Of a stretch of DNA of 64,000 nt, positions 48,080-57,633 are shown piece by piece. Source of the DNA: PALSA-1004 sp963804885 (GTDB taxonomy: Bacteria > Pseudomonadota > Gammaproteobacteria > Burkholderiales > SG8-41); NCBI GenBank assembly GCA_963804885.1, contig CAWDSF010000005.1, positions 248,001 to 312,000 on the forward strand, given 5' to 3'. Each line of letters begins with the position of its first letter. Within the stretch, counting starts at the first letter, position 1. Below the pieces are notes generated by a model. That model was not told where the DNA came from. It saw nothing but the letters and a program-made list of their open reading frames with translations, and did not search any database. The translations under genes were made by a program, and so were the position numbers.

Positions 48080-49123
48080 ATGAAAGCAAAATACTTTGGT
48101 GCCGCCGGCATCGCAGTTGCGTTCTTGATGCTGGGTCTGCTGAACGGCCCCGCGCTCGCGCAGAAATGGGTGACCGCGGCGCCGATTCCGCAGGGCGCGG
48201 AAGAAGTCTACGGCATCGCCGCCGGCGGCAAGCTCTATGTGTTCGGCGGTCTGGCAATCGCGTGGAAGCCGATCGGCATGGTGATGGAATACGATCCCGC
48301 CGCCGACCGCTGGACGCGCAAGCGCGACATGCCGGCGTATCACCACCACTTTGCGCTCGCCGAAGTGAACGGGCGCATATACATGTTCGGCGGCTACACG
48401 TTGCCCGAGAAAGGCCAGCCGACGTGGATCCCGGTCAACAATGCATGGGAGTACGACCCGCAGGCCGATACGTGGAAGCCGCTCGCGCCCGTGCCGCAGG
48501 CGCGCGGCTCCATCAGCGCGGTGACGGTGAACGGACGCGTCCATCTGATCGGCGGCGCAACATTGCCGTCCGGCGCCAAGGAGGAATGGCTGCATCCGTC
48601 GCGCAATGTTTCGGTCGGCACGCACGACGTTTATGATCCTGCCGCCAACACGTACTCAAAACGCGCCGACCTGCCGACGCCGCGTAACCACGCCGCATCG
48701 GGCGTCATCGACGGTCGCATTTACATCGCCGGCGGCCGCGCCGGTTCGGTGTTCATTCCGAATGCACTCAACGTGGATATCGTCGAGGAGTACAACCCCG
48801 GAACCGACCAGTGGGTATTGCGCGCGCCGATGCCGACGCCGCGCAGCGCAACCACGTGGGGCGTGCAGAACGGACGCCTCTATGTGGCGGGCGGCGAAAT
48901 CCGCCATCGCGATTACTGGGCGACGTACACGACGGTCGAAGCCTTCGACCCGAAAGTCAATGCGTGGTCGCGGCTGCCGCCCATGCCGTTGCCGCGGCAC
49001 GGACTCGCCGGCGGGTTCATCGGCAACCGCTTCCATCTCGTCAGCGGCTCGGTCCAGTCCGGCACTAATATACCGGGACTGGTGACCAACACCGACCGCC
49101 ACGACGTGCTGGTGCTCGAGTAA
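48080..49123 (+). CDS. Secreted Kelch-repeat beta-propeller protein
   Basis: A 347-residue exported protein with signal peptide MKAKYFGAAGIAVAFLMLGL ending ALAQ. At least five Kelch units are visible, each with a GG pair and a later YDP-x6-W: LYVFGGLA, IYMFGGYT, VHLIGGAT, IYIAGGRA and LYVAGGEI. The fold serves as a galactose-oxidase-like or binding propeller; no copper ligands were identified. GGGGAGAG lies eight bases before ATG 48080. It is 19 bases before the peroxidase gene. Confidence 0.85.
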   Translation: MKAKYFGAAGIAVAFLMLGLLNGPALAQKWVTAAPIPQGAEEVYGIAAGGKLYVFGGLAIAWKPIGMVMEYDPAADRWTRKRDMPAYHHHFALAEVNGRIYMFGGYTLPEKGQPTWIPVNNAWEYDPQADTWKPLAPVPQARGSISAVTVNGRVHLIGGATLPSGAKEEWLHPSRNVSVGTHDVYDPAANTYSKRADLPTPRNHAASGVIDGRIYIAGGRAGSVFIPNALNVDIVEEYNPGTDQWVLRAPMPTPRSATTWGVQNGRLYVAGGEIRHRDYWATYTTVEAFDPKVNAWSRLPPMPLPRHGLAGGFIGNRFHLVSGSVQSGTNIPGLVTNTDRHDVLVLE

Positions 49124-49142
49124 TCCGCGATGCGCAGGGGCG

Positions 49143-50412
49143 ATGCGCCGGGCTCGTCTAGCCGGCGCGGCCGCGCTCCTGCTGTGCTCGGGCATTCCAG
49201 CTCACGCGGACGGAATCCTCGCTTTCAGCCGCGCGGAAATCGCGGCGATCCGTCAGCACGGCCCGTGGCCGCCCCCGCTCAGCGAGCGATGCGAGCAATC
49301 GCGTTTCCGGCAATCCGCGCGCGGTTGAATTTGGTGCGCAGTTATTCTTCGACCCGCGCCTCTCGACCACCGGCGCCATCAGTTGCGCGAGCTGCCACGT
49401 GCCGGAATCCGGATGGAGCGATGGCCGCGCAGTCGCGGTCGGCCTGCAGGAGACCGAACGCCACACTAAAAGCGTCGTCAATGCGCGGTTCAACCGCTGG
49501 TTCGGCTGGAGTGGTGCTGCCGACAGCCTGTGGGCCGCGAGCTTGCGGCCGATGCTCGATACGCGCGAGATGGGCGGCGCAGAGCGGCACGTCGCGGCGC
49601 TGATCCGGTCGCAGCCCGATCTGCTCTGCCGCTATCGACTGGCATACGGCAAGCCGCCGCCGGCGGATGACGAAGCGCTGTTCGCCGACATCGGCAAAGC
49701 GCTGGCCGCGTTTCAGGAATCACTCGTCAGCGGCCGCACGCTGTTCGATGAATTTCGCGATGCGCTCGTGCGCGGCGACCGCAAAACCGCGGCGCGCTAT
49801 CCCGCCGCGGCGCAACGCGGGCTGCGGCTCTTCATCGGCGCGGCGAAATGCAGCGTATGTCACCTGGGGCCGCAATTCACCAATGGCGAATTCGACAAGA
49901 CGGGAATTCCGGTCGGCACCGCGGGCGGGCGCTTCGACTGGGGACGTTACGACGGCATCAAGACCGTGCTCGCCAGCCGTTTCAACCGGCTGACGCCGCA
50001 CAACGACGATCGCTCCGGTGCGAACGCCGTCAGCACGCAGCACGTAACGCTCAACCTTGAAGCCTATGGCGCGTTCAAGGTGCCGGGCCTGCGCAATGTC
50101 GCGCTGACCGCGCCGTATATGCACAACGGCAGCCTGACCAGTCTGCGCGATGTGGTCGGACATTATTCCGGGATCGACGCGGTCAAGATGCACCTCGCGG
50201 TGCCGCAGCCGCATGCCGAGCCCGGCGAGCCGGTCGCTCAGCGCGCCGCCGACAGCATATTGCGGCCTCTGAATCTCTCTTCAGCGCAGATCGACGACAT
50301 CGTGGCGTTTCTCGAAACGCTGACGGAGAAAAAGCCGCTGCTGCATCGACCCGCGCAGGCGAGCGTTCAGGAATGCACTAAATCGTCGGGATTCCCGCCT
50401 TCGCGGGAATGA
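49143..50412 (+). CDS. Diheme cytochrome c peroxidase/MauG family protein (frameshifted)
   Basis: An exported diheme protein of about 422 residues after correction. Signal peptide MRRARLAGAAALLLCSGIPA, then an N-terminal region HGPWPPPLS; an extra G at 49284 shifts the frame to SDASNRVSGNPRAVEFGAQL. Heme motifs CASCH and CSVCH are both present, with the MauG/CcpA segments FFDPRLS, KVPGLRNVALTAPYMHNG and LRDVVGHYS. Members reduce peroxide or oxidise protein side chains. The last residues and the stop codon lie inside a REP-like repeat, so the natural C-terminus may be shorter. Confidence 0.87.
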
Positions 50413-50414
50413 CG
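50388..50414. repeat. REP-like palindrome
   Basis: ATTCCCGCC and its inverted partner GCGGGAAT form a short hairpin ending in GACG, the same unit as at 18938-18964. It supplies the final codons and the TGA of the peroxidase gene and sits between convergent genes, so it may act as a terminator. Confidence 0.7.
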
Positions 50415-50422
50415 AGCGCGGC

Positions 50423-51389
50423 CTACTCGCCCTTGATCCCCGCTTCTTTGATCACCGCCGCCCACTTCTTCATGTCGGCGCGGATCACGGCGGCGAATTC
50501 CTCCGGCGTATTGCCCACCGCGGTCGCGCCTTCCGCCATCAGATTCTGCGCGAACTCCGGCGAGCGCACGATCTTCACGATTTCCCGATGCAGTTTCTCG
50601 ACGATGTGCTTCGGCGTGCCGGCCGGCGCGAAGATGCCGTTCCAGCCGCGCGCCTCGTAGCCAGGCAGAGCGTCGGCGATCGGCGGCACGTTCGGCAATA
50701 CGGGCAGCGATTGTTTCGTGCTCACACCGAGCCCGCGCACGCGGCCTGATTTCAGCTGTGGCATCACGCCGCTGATCGACGCGACCATGTACATGTTGAT
50801 CTCGCCGCCAATCAGCGCCGCCAGAATTTGCGGGCTGCCTTTGTACGCGATCTGCGTCATGCGCGTGCCCGACATCGAGCGGAACAGCTCGGCGCCCAGA
50901 TGCCCAAGACTCCCGCTGCCGACGGTGCCGTAATTTAATTTACCCGGGTTCGCTTTCGCGTACGCGATCAACTCCTGTGTCGATTCTAACCGGCTGCTCG
51001 GGGTTCACGGTGAGCAGCAACGACACCGTGCTGACGATAGTAATCGGCGCGAACGCCTTCTCGGTGTCGTACGGCATCGTTTTGTACAGAAACGGGTTGA
51101 CCACGTGCGACGGAAATACCATCAACAGCGTGTAGCCGTCAGGGACCGCCGTGGCGACGATCTGCGAACCGACGATGCCGCTCGCACCGGGCCGGTTGTC
51201 GATCACCACCTGCTGGCCGAGATTCTCGCCGAGCTTGTGCGCAAGAATGCGACCCAGCACGTCGGTGACGCCGCCGGCGCCGCTCGGCACTATCATGCGG
51301 ACGGGGCGCGCCGGAAACGTGTCGGCGGCATGCGCGTGCATCGCCGCAAACGCGGACGCGCCGAGTACAACGGCATTAAACAAACTCAA
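50423..51389 (-). CDS. Bug/TctC-family solute receptor (frameshifted)
   Basis: A receptor of about 321 residues. TTG at 51389 overlaps the TGA of the aldolase gene by two bases and gives (M)SLFNAVVLGASAFAAMHAHA, a short signal peptide, then ADTFPARPVRMIVPSGAGGVTD. An extra G at 50986 inside an AAA codon breaks the frame; corrected, it reads QPVKSTQELIAYAKANPGK. The coupling to the aldolase gene suggests receptor and enzyme share a substrate. Confidence 0.87.
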
Positions 51390-52177
51390 GCGCCGAGCGC
51401 CTTGCGCAGTTCGCCGGTCACGCGCGACGCTTCCGCGGCCATGAACGCGATGTCGCTGTTGGTCGTCAGGAAACGCGCGCCTTTGCGGATGAACTCGACC
51501 TGGCGCTCGACATTGCGGTCGCCGCCGACGCCGGCAAACTTGCCGTGCTTCTTGGCCGCGGCGAATATTTTGTCGAGTGCGGCGATATGCGTCGGCGTGC
51601 CGTACTGGCCGGGCTTGCCGAGCGACGTCATCAAATCGTTGGATCCGACGTGGATGACGTCGACGCCGTCGACCGCCGCAATCGCATCGACGTTGTCGAG
51701 GCCTTCCTGCGTTTCCACCATGCACACGACCAGCGTCGCTTCGTTGAGCGTGGCGACCGCGTCGGCGGTAGACACCGGACGGAAATCGAACATCGTGTAG
51801 CTGCCCGATACCGAGCGCCGGCCGACGGGCGGAAACTTGGCGCGATCGACCGCGCGCTTTGCTTCCGCCGCGGTGTTGATATCGGGAAACACGATGCCCA
51901 TCACGCCGTTGTCGAGCAGCACCTGGGTGTCGGGATCGTCGCAGCTGCGCACGCGCGCCATCGGCACCACGCCGCAGCCGAGCGCCGCTTGCGCGATGTG
52001 GCCGGTCGTCTCGACCGAATACAGCGCGTGTTGGCCGTCGACGAACACGAAATCGTGGCCGGTCGTCTTGGCGATGCGCGCGATGTCGCCTGAGCGGCCG
52101 AGCCGCGCGATCATGCCGAGCGCCGGCTTGCCTTCTTTCATCATTTCTTTGACTGCGTTCTTCAGTAGTGCTGCCAT
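51386..52177 (-). CDS. HpcH/HpaI-type class II aldolase
   Basis: A 263-residue TIM-barrel aldolase/citrate lyase-like enzyme. The catalytic His lies in FVDGQHALYSVE, metal ligands in VCMVETQEGLDNV and HVGSNDLMTSLGKPGQYG. The family splits 4-hydroxy-2-oxo acids into pyruvate and an aldehyde after meta-cleavage of aromatics. A single ATG at 52177 starts it. The Bug gene follows with overlapping stop and start. Confidence 0.88.
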   Translation of the reverse strand: MAALLKNAVKEMMKEGKPALGMIARLGRSGDIARIAKTTGHDFVFVDGQHALYSVETTGHIAQAALGCGVVPMARVRSCDDPDTQVLLDNGVMGIVFPDINTAAEAKRAVDRAKFPPVGRRSVSGSYTMFDFRPVSTADAVATLNEATLVVCMVETQEGLDNVDAIAAVDGVDVIHVGSNDLMTSLGKPGQYGTPTHIAALDKIFAAAKKHGKFAGVGGDRNVERQVEFIRKGARFLTTNSDIAFMAAEASRVTGELRKALGA

Positions 52178-52261
52178 TTGTGCCCCCTTGGTAACATTTA
52201 GGAATTCATTAGTCAGGTCCGTTACGCTGGCGCAAGCCAGTGTCCAGGCGATAGAAACAAA

Positions 52262-52290
52262 CTGGATTCCGGCCTACGCCGGAATGACGG
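52262..52290. repeat. REP-like palindrome
   Basis: ATTCCGGCC and GGCCGGAAT-type arms around TAC form a hairpin ending GAATGACGG. It belongs to the same loose family as 18938-18964 and 50388-50414. It sits in the 178-base gap between the aldolase gene and the next minus-strand Bug gene. Confidence 0.65.
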
Positions 52291-52355
52291 TTCAGGTTTT
52301 TGACTTGTCGCTTCCCCTGAATTATGGGGATTGTCGCGCAATTCGTTTAACAACA

Positions 52356-53307
52356 TCAGTCCGCGCGTATTCCCGCCGCCTTGATCACCTTTGCCATCGC
52401 CGTCATGTCAGCCTGAACTGCGGCGGCGAGTTCCGCCGGCGTGCTGCCCACGACTTCGGTGCCGGCATTGAAAAACTTTTCTTTCACCTCCGCGCGTGCG
52501 ACGACGCGCACGACTTCCTGCTGCAGGCGCTGCACGACCGCAGCCGGCGTTTTGGCCGGCGCGAACAAGCCCTGAATCGACACCGATTCGTAGCCCGGCA
52601 ATCCTGAGGCGGCAACGGTGGGAAGGCCTGGCAGCAGCGCCGATGGTTTCGCGCTCGTCACGGCGAGCGGTTTCAGGCGCCCCGCTTTCACGTGCACGAG
52701 CCCGCCGACCGCGACGGTGAACATCAACTGCTCGTGGCCGCCAATCAGCGAGATCAAGGCCGGTCCACTGCCTTTGTAAGGAATGTGCACGATGTCCACA
52801 CCCGCCATCGACTTGAAGAGCTCCGCGGCAAGGTGCGTCGGCGCGCCGCGTCCGCCCGACGCGTAGTTGAGCGTGCCGGGCTTTCGCTTTCGCGAGCGCA
52901 ATCAATTCGGCAACGGAATTGACGGGCAGCGACGGATGCACGACGAGTATGTTGGGCGAGCTTGCAGCCAGTGTGACGGGCGTGAAATCGCGCACGAAGT
53001 CATAAGGCACTTTCTGCAGCAGCGGCAGCGTCCATATGCCGTTGCTGTAGTAAAGCAGCGTGTAGCCGTCGGGCGACGCTTTTGCGACGATGTCCGCGGC
53101 GATCACGCCGCCGGCGCCGCCGCGATTGTCGACGATGACCTGCTGGCCGAGACCGCTCGACAGTGCCGGCGTCATCACGCGCAGCGCGAAATCGAGTCCG
53201 CCGCCGGGCTCGTTGGTGACGATGCGTATGGGTTTGATCGGATAGGACTGCGCGCTTGCGGACGCCGCGCCGAGCACGCAGGCAGCCGCGAGAAAATATT
53301 TCCGCAC
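52356..53307 (-). CDS. Bug/TctC-family solute receptor (frameshifted)
   Basis: A receptor of about 316 residues. GTG at 53307 gives the signal peptide MRKYFLAAACVLGAASASAQ; TTG 53322, overlapping the upstream Bug gene, is an alternative. The loop reads TNEPGGGLDFALR rather than the usual PxxPGGxxD. An extra G at 52881 after AAA shifts the frame; without it the sequence is ALAKAKPGTLNYASGGRGAP. It is the second of two adjacent receptor genes. Confidence 0.87.
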
Positions 53308-53311
53308 CGCG

Positions 53312-54292
53312 TTAGCGCGCAAGCCCGAGATCGGTCAGGATTCCGCGCAGCGTTTCCGCCTGCTGCGCGAGGAGTTTTTTCGTCGCGTCCGAATTCATAT
53401 ACGCCGGCGTGAGCGCGTTCTGGTCGAGATCGCGCAGCCATTCGTCCTGCGTCGACAATTTCGCCATCAATCCATCCCAGTAGGCGACCTGCTCCGGGGC
53501 CATGCCGCGCGGGCCGATCAGCGTGCGCCAGCTGCTGAACACGACGTCGACGCCCTGCTCGCGCCACGTCGGCGTCTGCGCGAGCGCGCCGGCGAGCCGC
53601 TTCTCGGACGCGACCGCGATCACGCGCACGCGGCCGGCCTGGACATGCGGCCCGACGAGACCGGTGGTCGTGATCGCGAGCTCGACATGGCCGCCGAGCA
53701 CCGCGGTGATCGATTCGCCGCTCGAATTGAACACGGCGATGCGAAAGCGCTTGGGATCGGCGCCGACTGCCTTGCCGACGAGGCTCATCGCGATGTGATT
53801 GGCGTTGCCGAGCGCCGCCGCGAGCGCCATGCTCACCGACGCGGGGTCGCGCTTGATGCGCTCGAGCAAATCCTTTCCCGTCTTGATCGGCGAATTGGCG
53901 TTCACCACGAATGCGATGTGCTCGTCGGCGAGCATGGAAATCGGTGTGATGTCCTGATAGTTGATCGGATTGGCGCCGGTGATCTTGTTGGTGATGATGG
54001 TGAACGGCGTCACGAGCACGGTGTGACCGTCGGCCGGACGCGAATTCAGGTAGTTGAAGCCGACCGCGTTGCCGCCGCCCGCTTTGTCGACGACGGTGAG
54101 ATTCGCGCTCAGCATTTTTTTGTCCTGCAGCACTTTCTGCATCAGGCGCGCGACGGCGTCGAGCGCGCTGCCGGCCGCGGCGGGCGCGACAATTTCGACG
54201 TTGCGCGTCGGTTGCCACTGCGCGTGCGCGCCGGCCGGCAGCGCCGCGAAAGCAGCGCACGCAAATATCCTGAGCAGATGTGAAAAGCGGAT
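53312..54292 (-). CDS. Divergent TctC-family receptor (possible ATC start)
   Basis: A receptor of about 326 residues, the most divergent of the set: WQPTRNVEIVAPAAAGSALD, VDKAGGGNAVGFNYLN and ADGHTVLVTPFTI replace the usual loops, and it lacks the YKG motif. The open frame reaches TTG 54355, but AGGAG at 54300-54304 lies well inside it, directly before ATC ATC at 54295/54292. Starting at 54292 gives (M)RFSHLLRIFACAAFAALPA, a normal signal peptide. So a non-ATG start or a base error is implied. Confidence 0.82.
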   Translation of the reverse strand: MRFSHLLRIFACAAFAALPAGAHAQWQPTRNVEIVAPAAAGSALDAVARLMQKVLQDKKMLSANLTVVDKAGGGNAVGFNYLNSRPADGHTVLVTPFTIITNKITGANPINYQDITPISMLADEHIAFVVNANSPIKTGKDLLERIKRDPASVSMALAAALGNANHIAMSLVGKAVGADPKRFRIAVFNSSGESITAVLGGHVELAITTTGLVGPHVQAGRVRVIAVASEKRLAGALAQTPTWREQGVDVVFSSWRTLIGPRGMAPEQVAYWDGLMAKLSTQDEWLRDLDQNALTPAYMNSDATKKLLAQQAETLRGILTDLGLAR

Positions 54293-54465
54293 GATTTTTC
54301 TCCTCGTATAGCGGACGGCGCGCAGTTTGAAATCGCACGCCGGAAAGCAGCGCAAAGTTTAGCACGACACATCGATACCGGTTGAGCGCACACTCGGGCG
54401 CAGGGTAGAATCTCGCAAACGAACTTTGCAGCGCGCGTTCGCGCCTGCATCATCAGGGGAACTCC

Positions 54466-55338
54466 ATGCCGTTTCTTGATCTGCCGCCGGACCTCAGACT
54501 CTTTTACAAGATCGACGATCACACCGACGCGTGGACGACGCCCGAGACGGTCGTATTCGTGCACGGCTTCACCGAGAACACCGAAGCGTGGCGCGCGTGG
54601 GTGCCGCATTTCTCGCGCAAGTACCGCGTGATCCGCTACGACCAGCGCGGCTTCGGCCAGACGGGCGCGGTGCCGAAGGATTTCGAATTCACGACCGAGC
54701 TCTTTGCGGACGATCTCGCGCGCGTGGTCGGCGCATTGTCGCCGCACGAGCCGGTGCATGTGGTCGGCGGCAAGAGCGGCGGCATGCCGGTGCTGAAATT
54801 CGCAATGCTGTATCCGCACTTGATCAAGACCGCGACGCTCGTATGCTCACCCGTCAAAGGGCCGACAGTGCCCGGCTGGCTCGACCATATGGACCGCTAC
54901 GGCATGCGCAGCTGGTCGCGCTGGACGATGGGTGGACGTTTGGGCAGCAAGATGCCGGCGCGCGGCGTCGACTGGTGGGTCGATCTGATGGGGCAGACCG
55001 CGGTTTCGACCGGCCACGCTTACGTGAACTGGGTCGGCGGCGTCGACCTGAATCCGGAACTCAAAAACGTGAAGTGCCCGACGCTCGTCATCGCCAACGA
55101 CACGAAGCGCCGCAGCATCGCGGAATTCAAGGCGTACCAGAAGAAGATTCCCGACTCGGAGCTGGTCGCGATCAAGGTCGACGGCTATCACACCGCGGCG
55201 GTCGCGCCCGACGAATGCGCGCAGGCAACGCTCGATTTCATCGCACGCCGCGGCGGCGAAGCAAAAAGAAATAGCTGCGCCAATCTTGCGGCACCGCCGA
55301 AGTTCAACTCGCTGGCTCGAGCCCGTGCTTCCGGATGA
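54466..55338 (+). CDS. Alpha/beta hydrolase, enol-lactonase-like
   Basis: A 290-residue hydrolase. VFVHGFTENTEAW is the oxyanion segment, YDQRGFGQTG follows, the nucleophile elbow is VVGGKSGGMPVL near residue 104, the acid probably in VIANDTKRRS and the His in VDGYHTAAV near residue 244. It resembles 3-oxoadipate enol-lactonase. The last 35 bases overlap the convergent ModA-like gene, and the C-terminal tail after IARRGGEA looks non-conserved. Confidence 0.84.
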   Translation: MPFLDLPPDLRLFYKIDDHTDAWTTPETVVFVHGFTENTEAWRAWVPHFSRKYRVIRYDQRGFGQTGAVPKDFEFTTELFADDLARVVGALSPHEPVHVVGGKSGGMPVLKFAMLYPHLIKTATLVCSPVKGPTVPGWLDHMDRYGMRSWSRWTMGGRLGSKMPARGVDWWVDLMGQTAVSTGHAYVNWVGGVDLNPELKNVKCPTLVIANDTKRRSIAEFKAYQKKIPDSELVAIKVDGYHTAAVAPDECAQATLDFIARRGGEAKRNSCANLAAPPKFNSLARARASG

Positions 55339-56048
55339 CCGGCGCGGCGGCCGGTGCGGTGATGTATTTGACCAGCGCCCTCGCCGCCTCTGCCTGCTTC
55401 GCGCCCGCGTGGATGCCGGTCGAGAACATCGTCATGCGCTGCAGATCGCCCGGCAGCGGGCCGACGTAATCGATGCCGTCGAAATGCACGAGCTCGCTGA
55501 TCTGCTGAAAACCGACCTCGGTTTCACCCGTGGCGATCAGCGTGCCGACGAACACGCCTGACGGCGTTTGCTTGAGCTTGCCCTTCACCTGGTCGGCAAT
55601 TCCCAGTTTCTCGAATACGCTCAACATGTAAATGCCGCTGGGGCCGGTCGAATAGCCGATCGATTTGGTGGCGAGCAGCGCTTTCTTGAAGGCGTCGACC
55701 GAGCCGATGTCCGGTTTAGGCGCGCCTTTCTTTACCGCCATGCCGGTGCCCGATTGCGCGAAATCGACGCGGCTGCCGGCGACCGCCTTGCCGAGCTTGA
55801 TCTGATCGTCGATCGCCGGGCCCGCCATGATGATGAGGTCGTACGGCTCGCCGTCCGCGATACGCTTCTGGACGTTGAGCGTGCCGGAATAGTACGTCGT
55901 GACCTTGTGCCCCGTGCTCTTCTCGAATTGCGCGACGAGCTCCTTATAGGCCTCTTCGGTGGCCTGCGTGGAGGCAACTTTGATTTCGGCCGCGCTACGC
56001 AATGCCTGAAATCAGCAGTGCAACGGCTGCGATCGATGCGGTTCTCAT
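55304..56048 (-). CDS. ModA-like periplasmic substrate-binding protein (frameshifted)
   Basis: A periplasmic protein of about 247 residues similar to molybdate/tungstate-type receptors: EIKVASTQATEEAYKELV, YYSGTLNVQKRIADGEPYDL, TGPSGIYMLSVFEKLGI and GETEVGFQQISEL. ATG 56048 gives MRTASIAAVALLISGIA as signal peptide, then an extra T at 55997 shifts the frame before SAAEIKVA. No modB or modC is adjacent. Related proteins are common as orphans beside catabolic genes. Confidence 0.8.
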
Positions 56049-56091
56049 GCATTTTCTCCCTTGGTTTTTGATTTGTCGAAGCCAGTCTATG

Positions 56092-57072
56092 CTATTCCGC
56101 GCGTATGCCCGCCTCGCGCACGACCTTGGTCCATTTGGGAATCTCTTCGCGGATCAGCTGCGCGAATTCAGCGGGACTGCTGGCGACGATTTCGAATCCG
56201 ACATTCGCCATGCGCTCCTTCGACTCGGGCAGCTTCATGATGCGGATGACTTCGCCGTTAAGCTTGTCGACGATGGGCCGCGGCGTGCCTGCGGTCGTGA
56301 GCAAGCCATACCACGCATCCGCGGCGAATCCGGGAAAGCCCTGCTCCGCGACAGTCGGCACGTCGGGAAAAGCGAACGAGCGCTTGGCACCCGTTGTCGC
56401 AATCGCGCGCAACCGCCCGGCGCGCACGTGCGGCGTGGCCGCGGTCATGCCGATGATCACCATCGGTATCTGGCCGCCGACTACGTCGACCACCGCCTGC
56501 CCGCCGCCCTTGTATGGCACGTGGGTCATCTGCACGCCGGCGAGACGGTTGAGCAATTCGCCCGACATATGCCCGATGCTGCCGACGGCTGACGTACCCC
56601 ACGCAATGGCACCCGGCTTCACGCGCGCGAGCGCGATCACGTCCTGCAGGTTCCTGGCCGGCAGTCCGGGATAAATCACGACAATGCTCGGTGCGGTGAC
56701 GATATGCGAGATCGGCGCGAAATCCTTGATCGCATCGTACGGCAGCTTCGGATTGAGCGCGGGACCCGTACCCAGATTCGCGATATAGCCGAGCACGAGC
56801 GTATAACCGTCCGGGACCGCACGCGCCGCGATCTCCATGCCGATCGCGCCGTTACCGCCCGAGCGGTTGTCGACGACGACCTGCTTGTCCCACTGCTCGG
56901 TAAGCTTCTGCGCAACCAGGCGCGCGACAATGTCGGTACTACCCCCGGCTACGAAAGGCACCACCAGACGGATCGATCGATTCGGATATTCGCCCGGCGA
57001 TGCCGCCGACGCGGGCGCCGCGAGCGCAATCATCGCCAGCGCGCCCACGACTACGCGAAAATATTCAGGCAC
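56092..57072 (-). CDS. Bug/TctC-family solute receptor
   Basis: Intact 326-residue receptor. Signal peptide MPEYFRVVVGALAMIALAAP ends ASAA before SPGEYPNRSIRLVVPFVAGGSTD; VDNRSGGNGAIGME is the second loop. It follows the VOC gene on the same strand by 36 bases, so a binding protein plus small dioxygenase/lyase pairing is likely. Confidence 0.93.
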   Translation of the reverse strand: MPEYFRVVVGALAMIALAAPASAASPGEYPNRSIRLVVPFVAGGSTDIVARLVAQKLTEQWDKQVVVDNRSGGNGAIGMEIAARAVPDGYTLVLGYIANLGTGPALNPKLPYDAIKDFAPISHIVTAPSIVVIYPGLPARNLQDVIALARVKPGAIAWGTSAVGSIGHMSGELLNRLAGVQMTHVPYKGGGQAVVDVVGGQIPMVIIGMTAATPHVRAGRLRAIATTGAKRSFAFPDVPTVAEQGFPGFAADAWYGLLTTAGTPRPIVDKLNGEVIRIMKLPESKERMANVGFEIVASSPAEFAQLIREEIPKWTKVVREAGIRAE

Positions 57073-57108
57073 GGATTCTCCTTCGCCGGAGATTGCCCCG
57101 GCAGCGAA

Positions 57109-57507
57109 TCACTTAGACTCTACCGGAATGCGCCATGTTTCGCGCGCGTGATCGGCGGTAGTGATGTCGAACATCGATCCCAGCGGGTCGAGATACTTGC
57201 GCTCCGTCAGCGGCCCTTTGCCGGAACCGAGAATCTCGCCGTGATAGGTGGCGCCGTTCGCCTCGACCTTGGCCGTGATCTCTTCCATGTCGTCAATCAG
57301 AAAGCCCAGGTGATGCAATCCCCGGCGCGTCTCGCCTTTCATGTTGACATTGGAGGGGTCGATGATCACGAGGCTCATGTAGCCGTCCGACAGCCCGATC
57401 GAGGTTGGCGACTGGCGCACGCGCTGCATGCCGAAAGACTGCTCGTAGAACTTCGCGGTCTTCTCCATATCTTCGACTACCATCGCTACGTGGCGCAGTT
57501 TTGCCAT
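57109..57507 (-). CDS. VOC-superfamily (glyoxalase/dioxygenase-fold) protein
   Basis: A 132-residue protein with two beta-alpha-beta-beta-beta modules. Putative metal ligands are His in LRHVAMVVEDM, His in GLHHLGFLIDDM and Glu in TERKYLDPLGSMFD. The superfamily includes glyoxalase I, methylmalonyl-CoA epimerase and extradiol dioxygenases. It is divergent from the LigB-type gene over 126 bases, which fits a shared aromatic-degradation role. Confidence 0.85.
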   Translation of the reverse strand: MAKLRHVAMVVEDMEKTAKFYEQSFGMQRVRQSPTSIGLSDGYMSLVIIDPSNVNMKGETRRGLHHLGFLIDDMEEITAKVEANGATYHGEILGSGKGPLTERKYLDPLGSMFDITTADHARETWRIPVESK

Positions 57508-57633
57508 GGGGACGCTCCTTGTTAGAGTGATTGGATTCTGCAGCCGATGACCCGTTCAGGCAAGCGTGGGTGAACGCGGGTTTTGCACCGCGCTCCAGGA
57601 TACCGTTAGTATAGGGCGAGAGGAAAAACGCGC

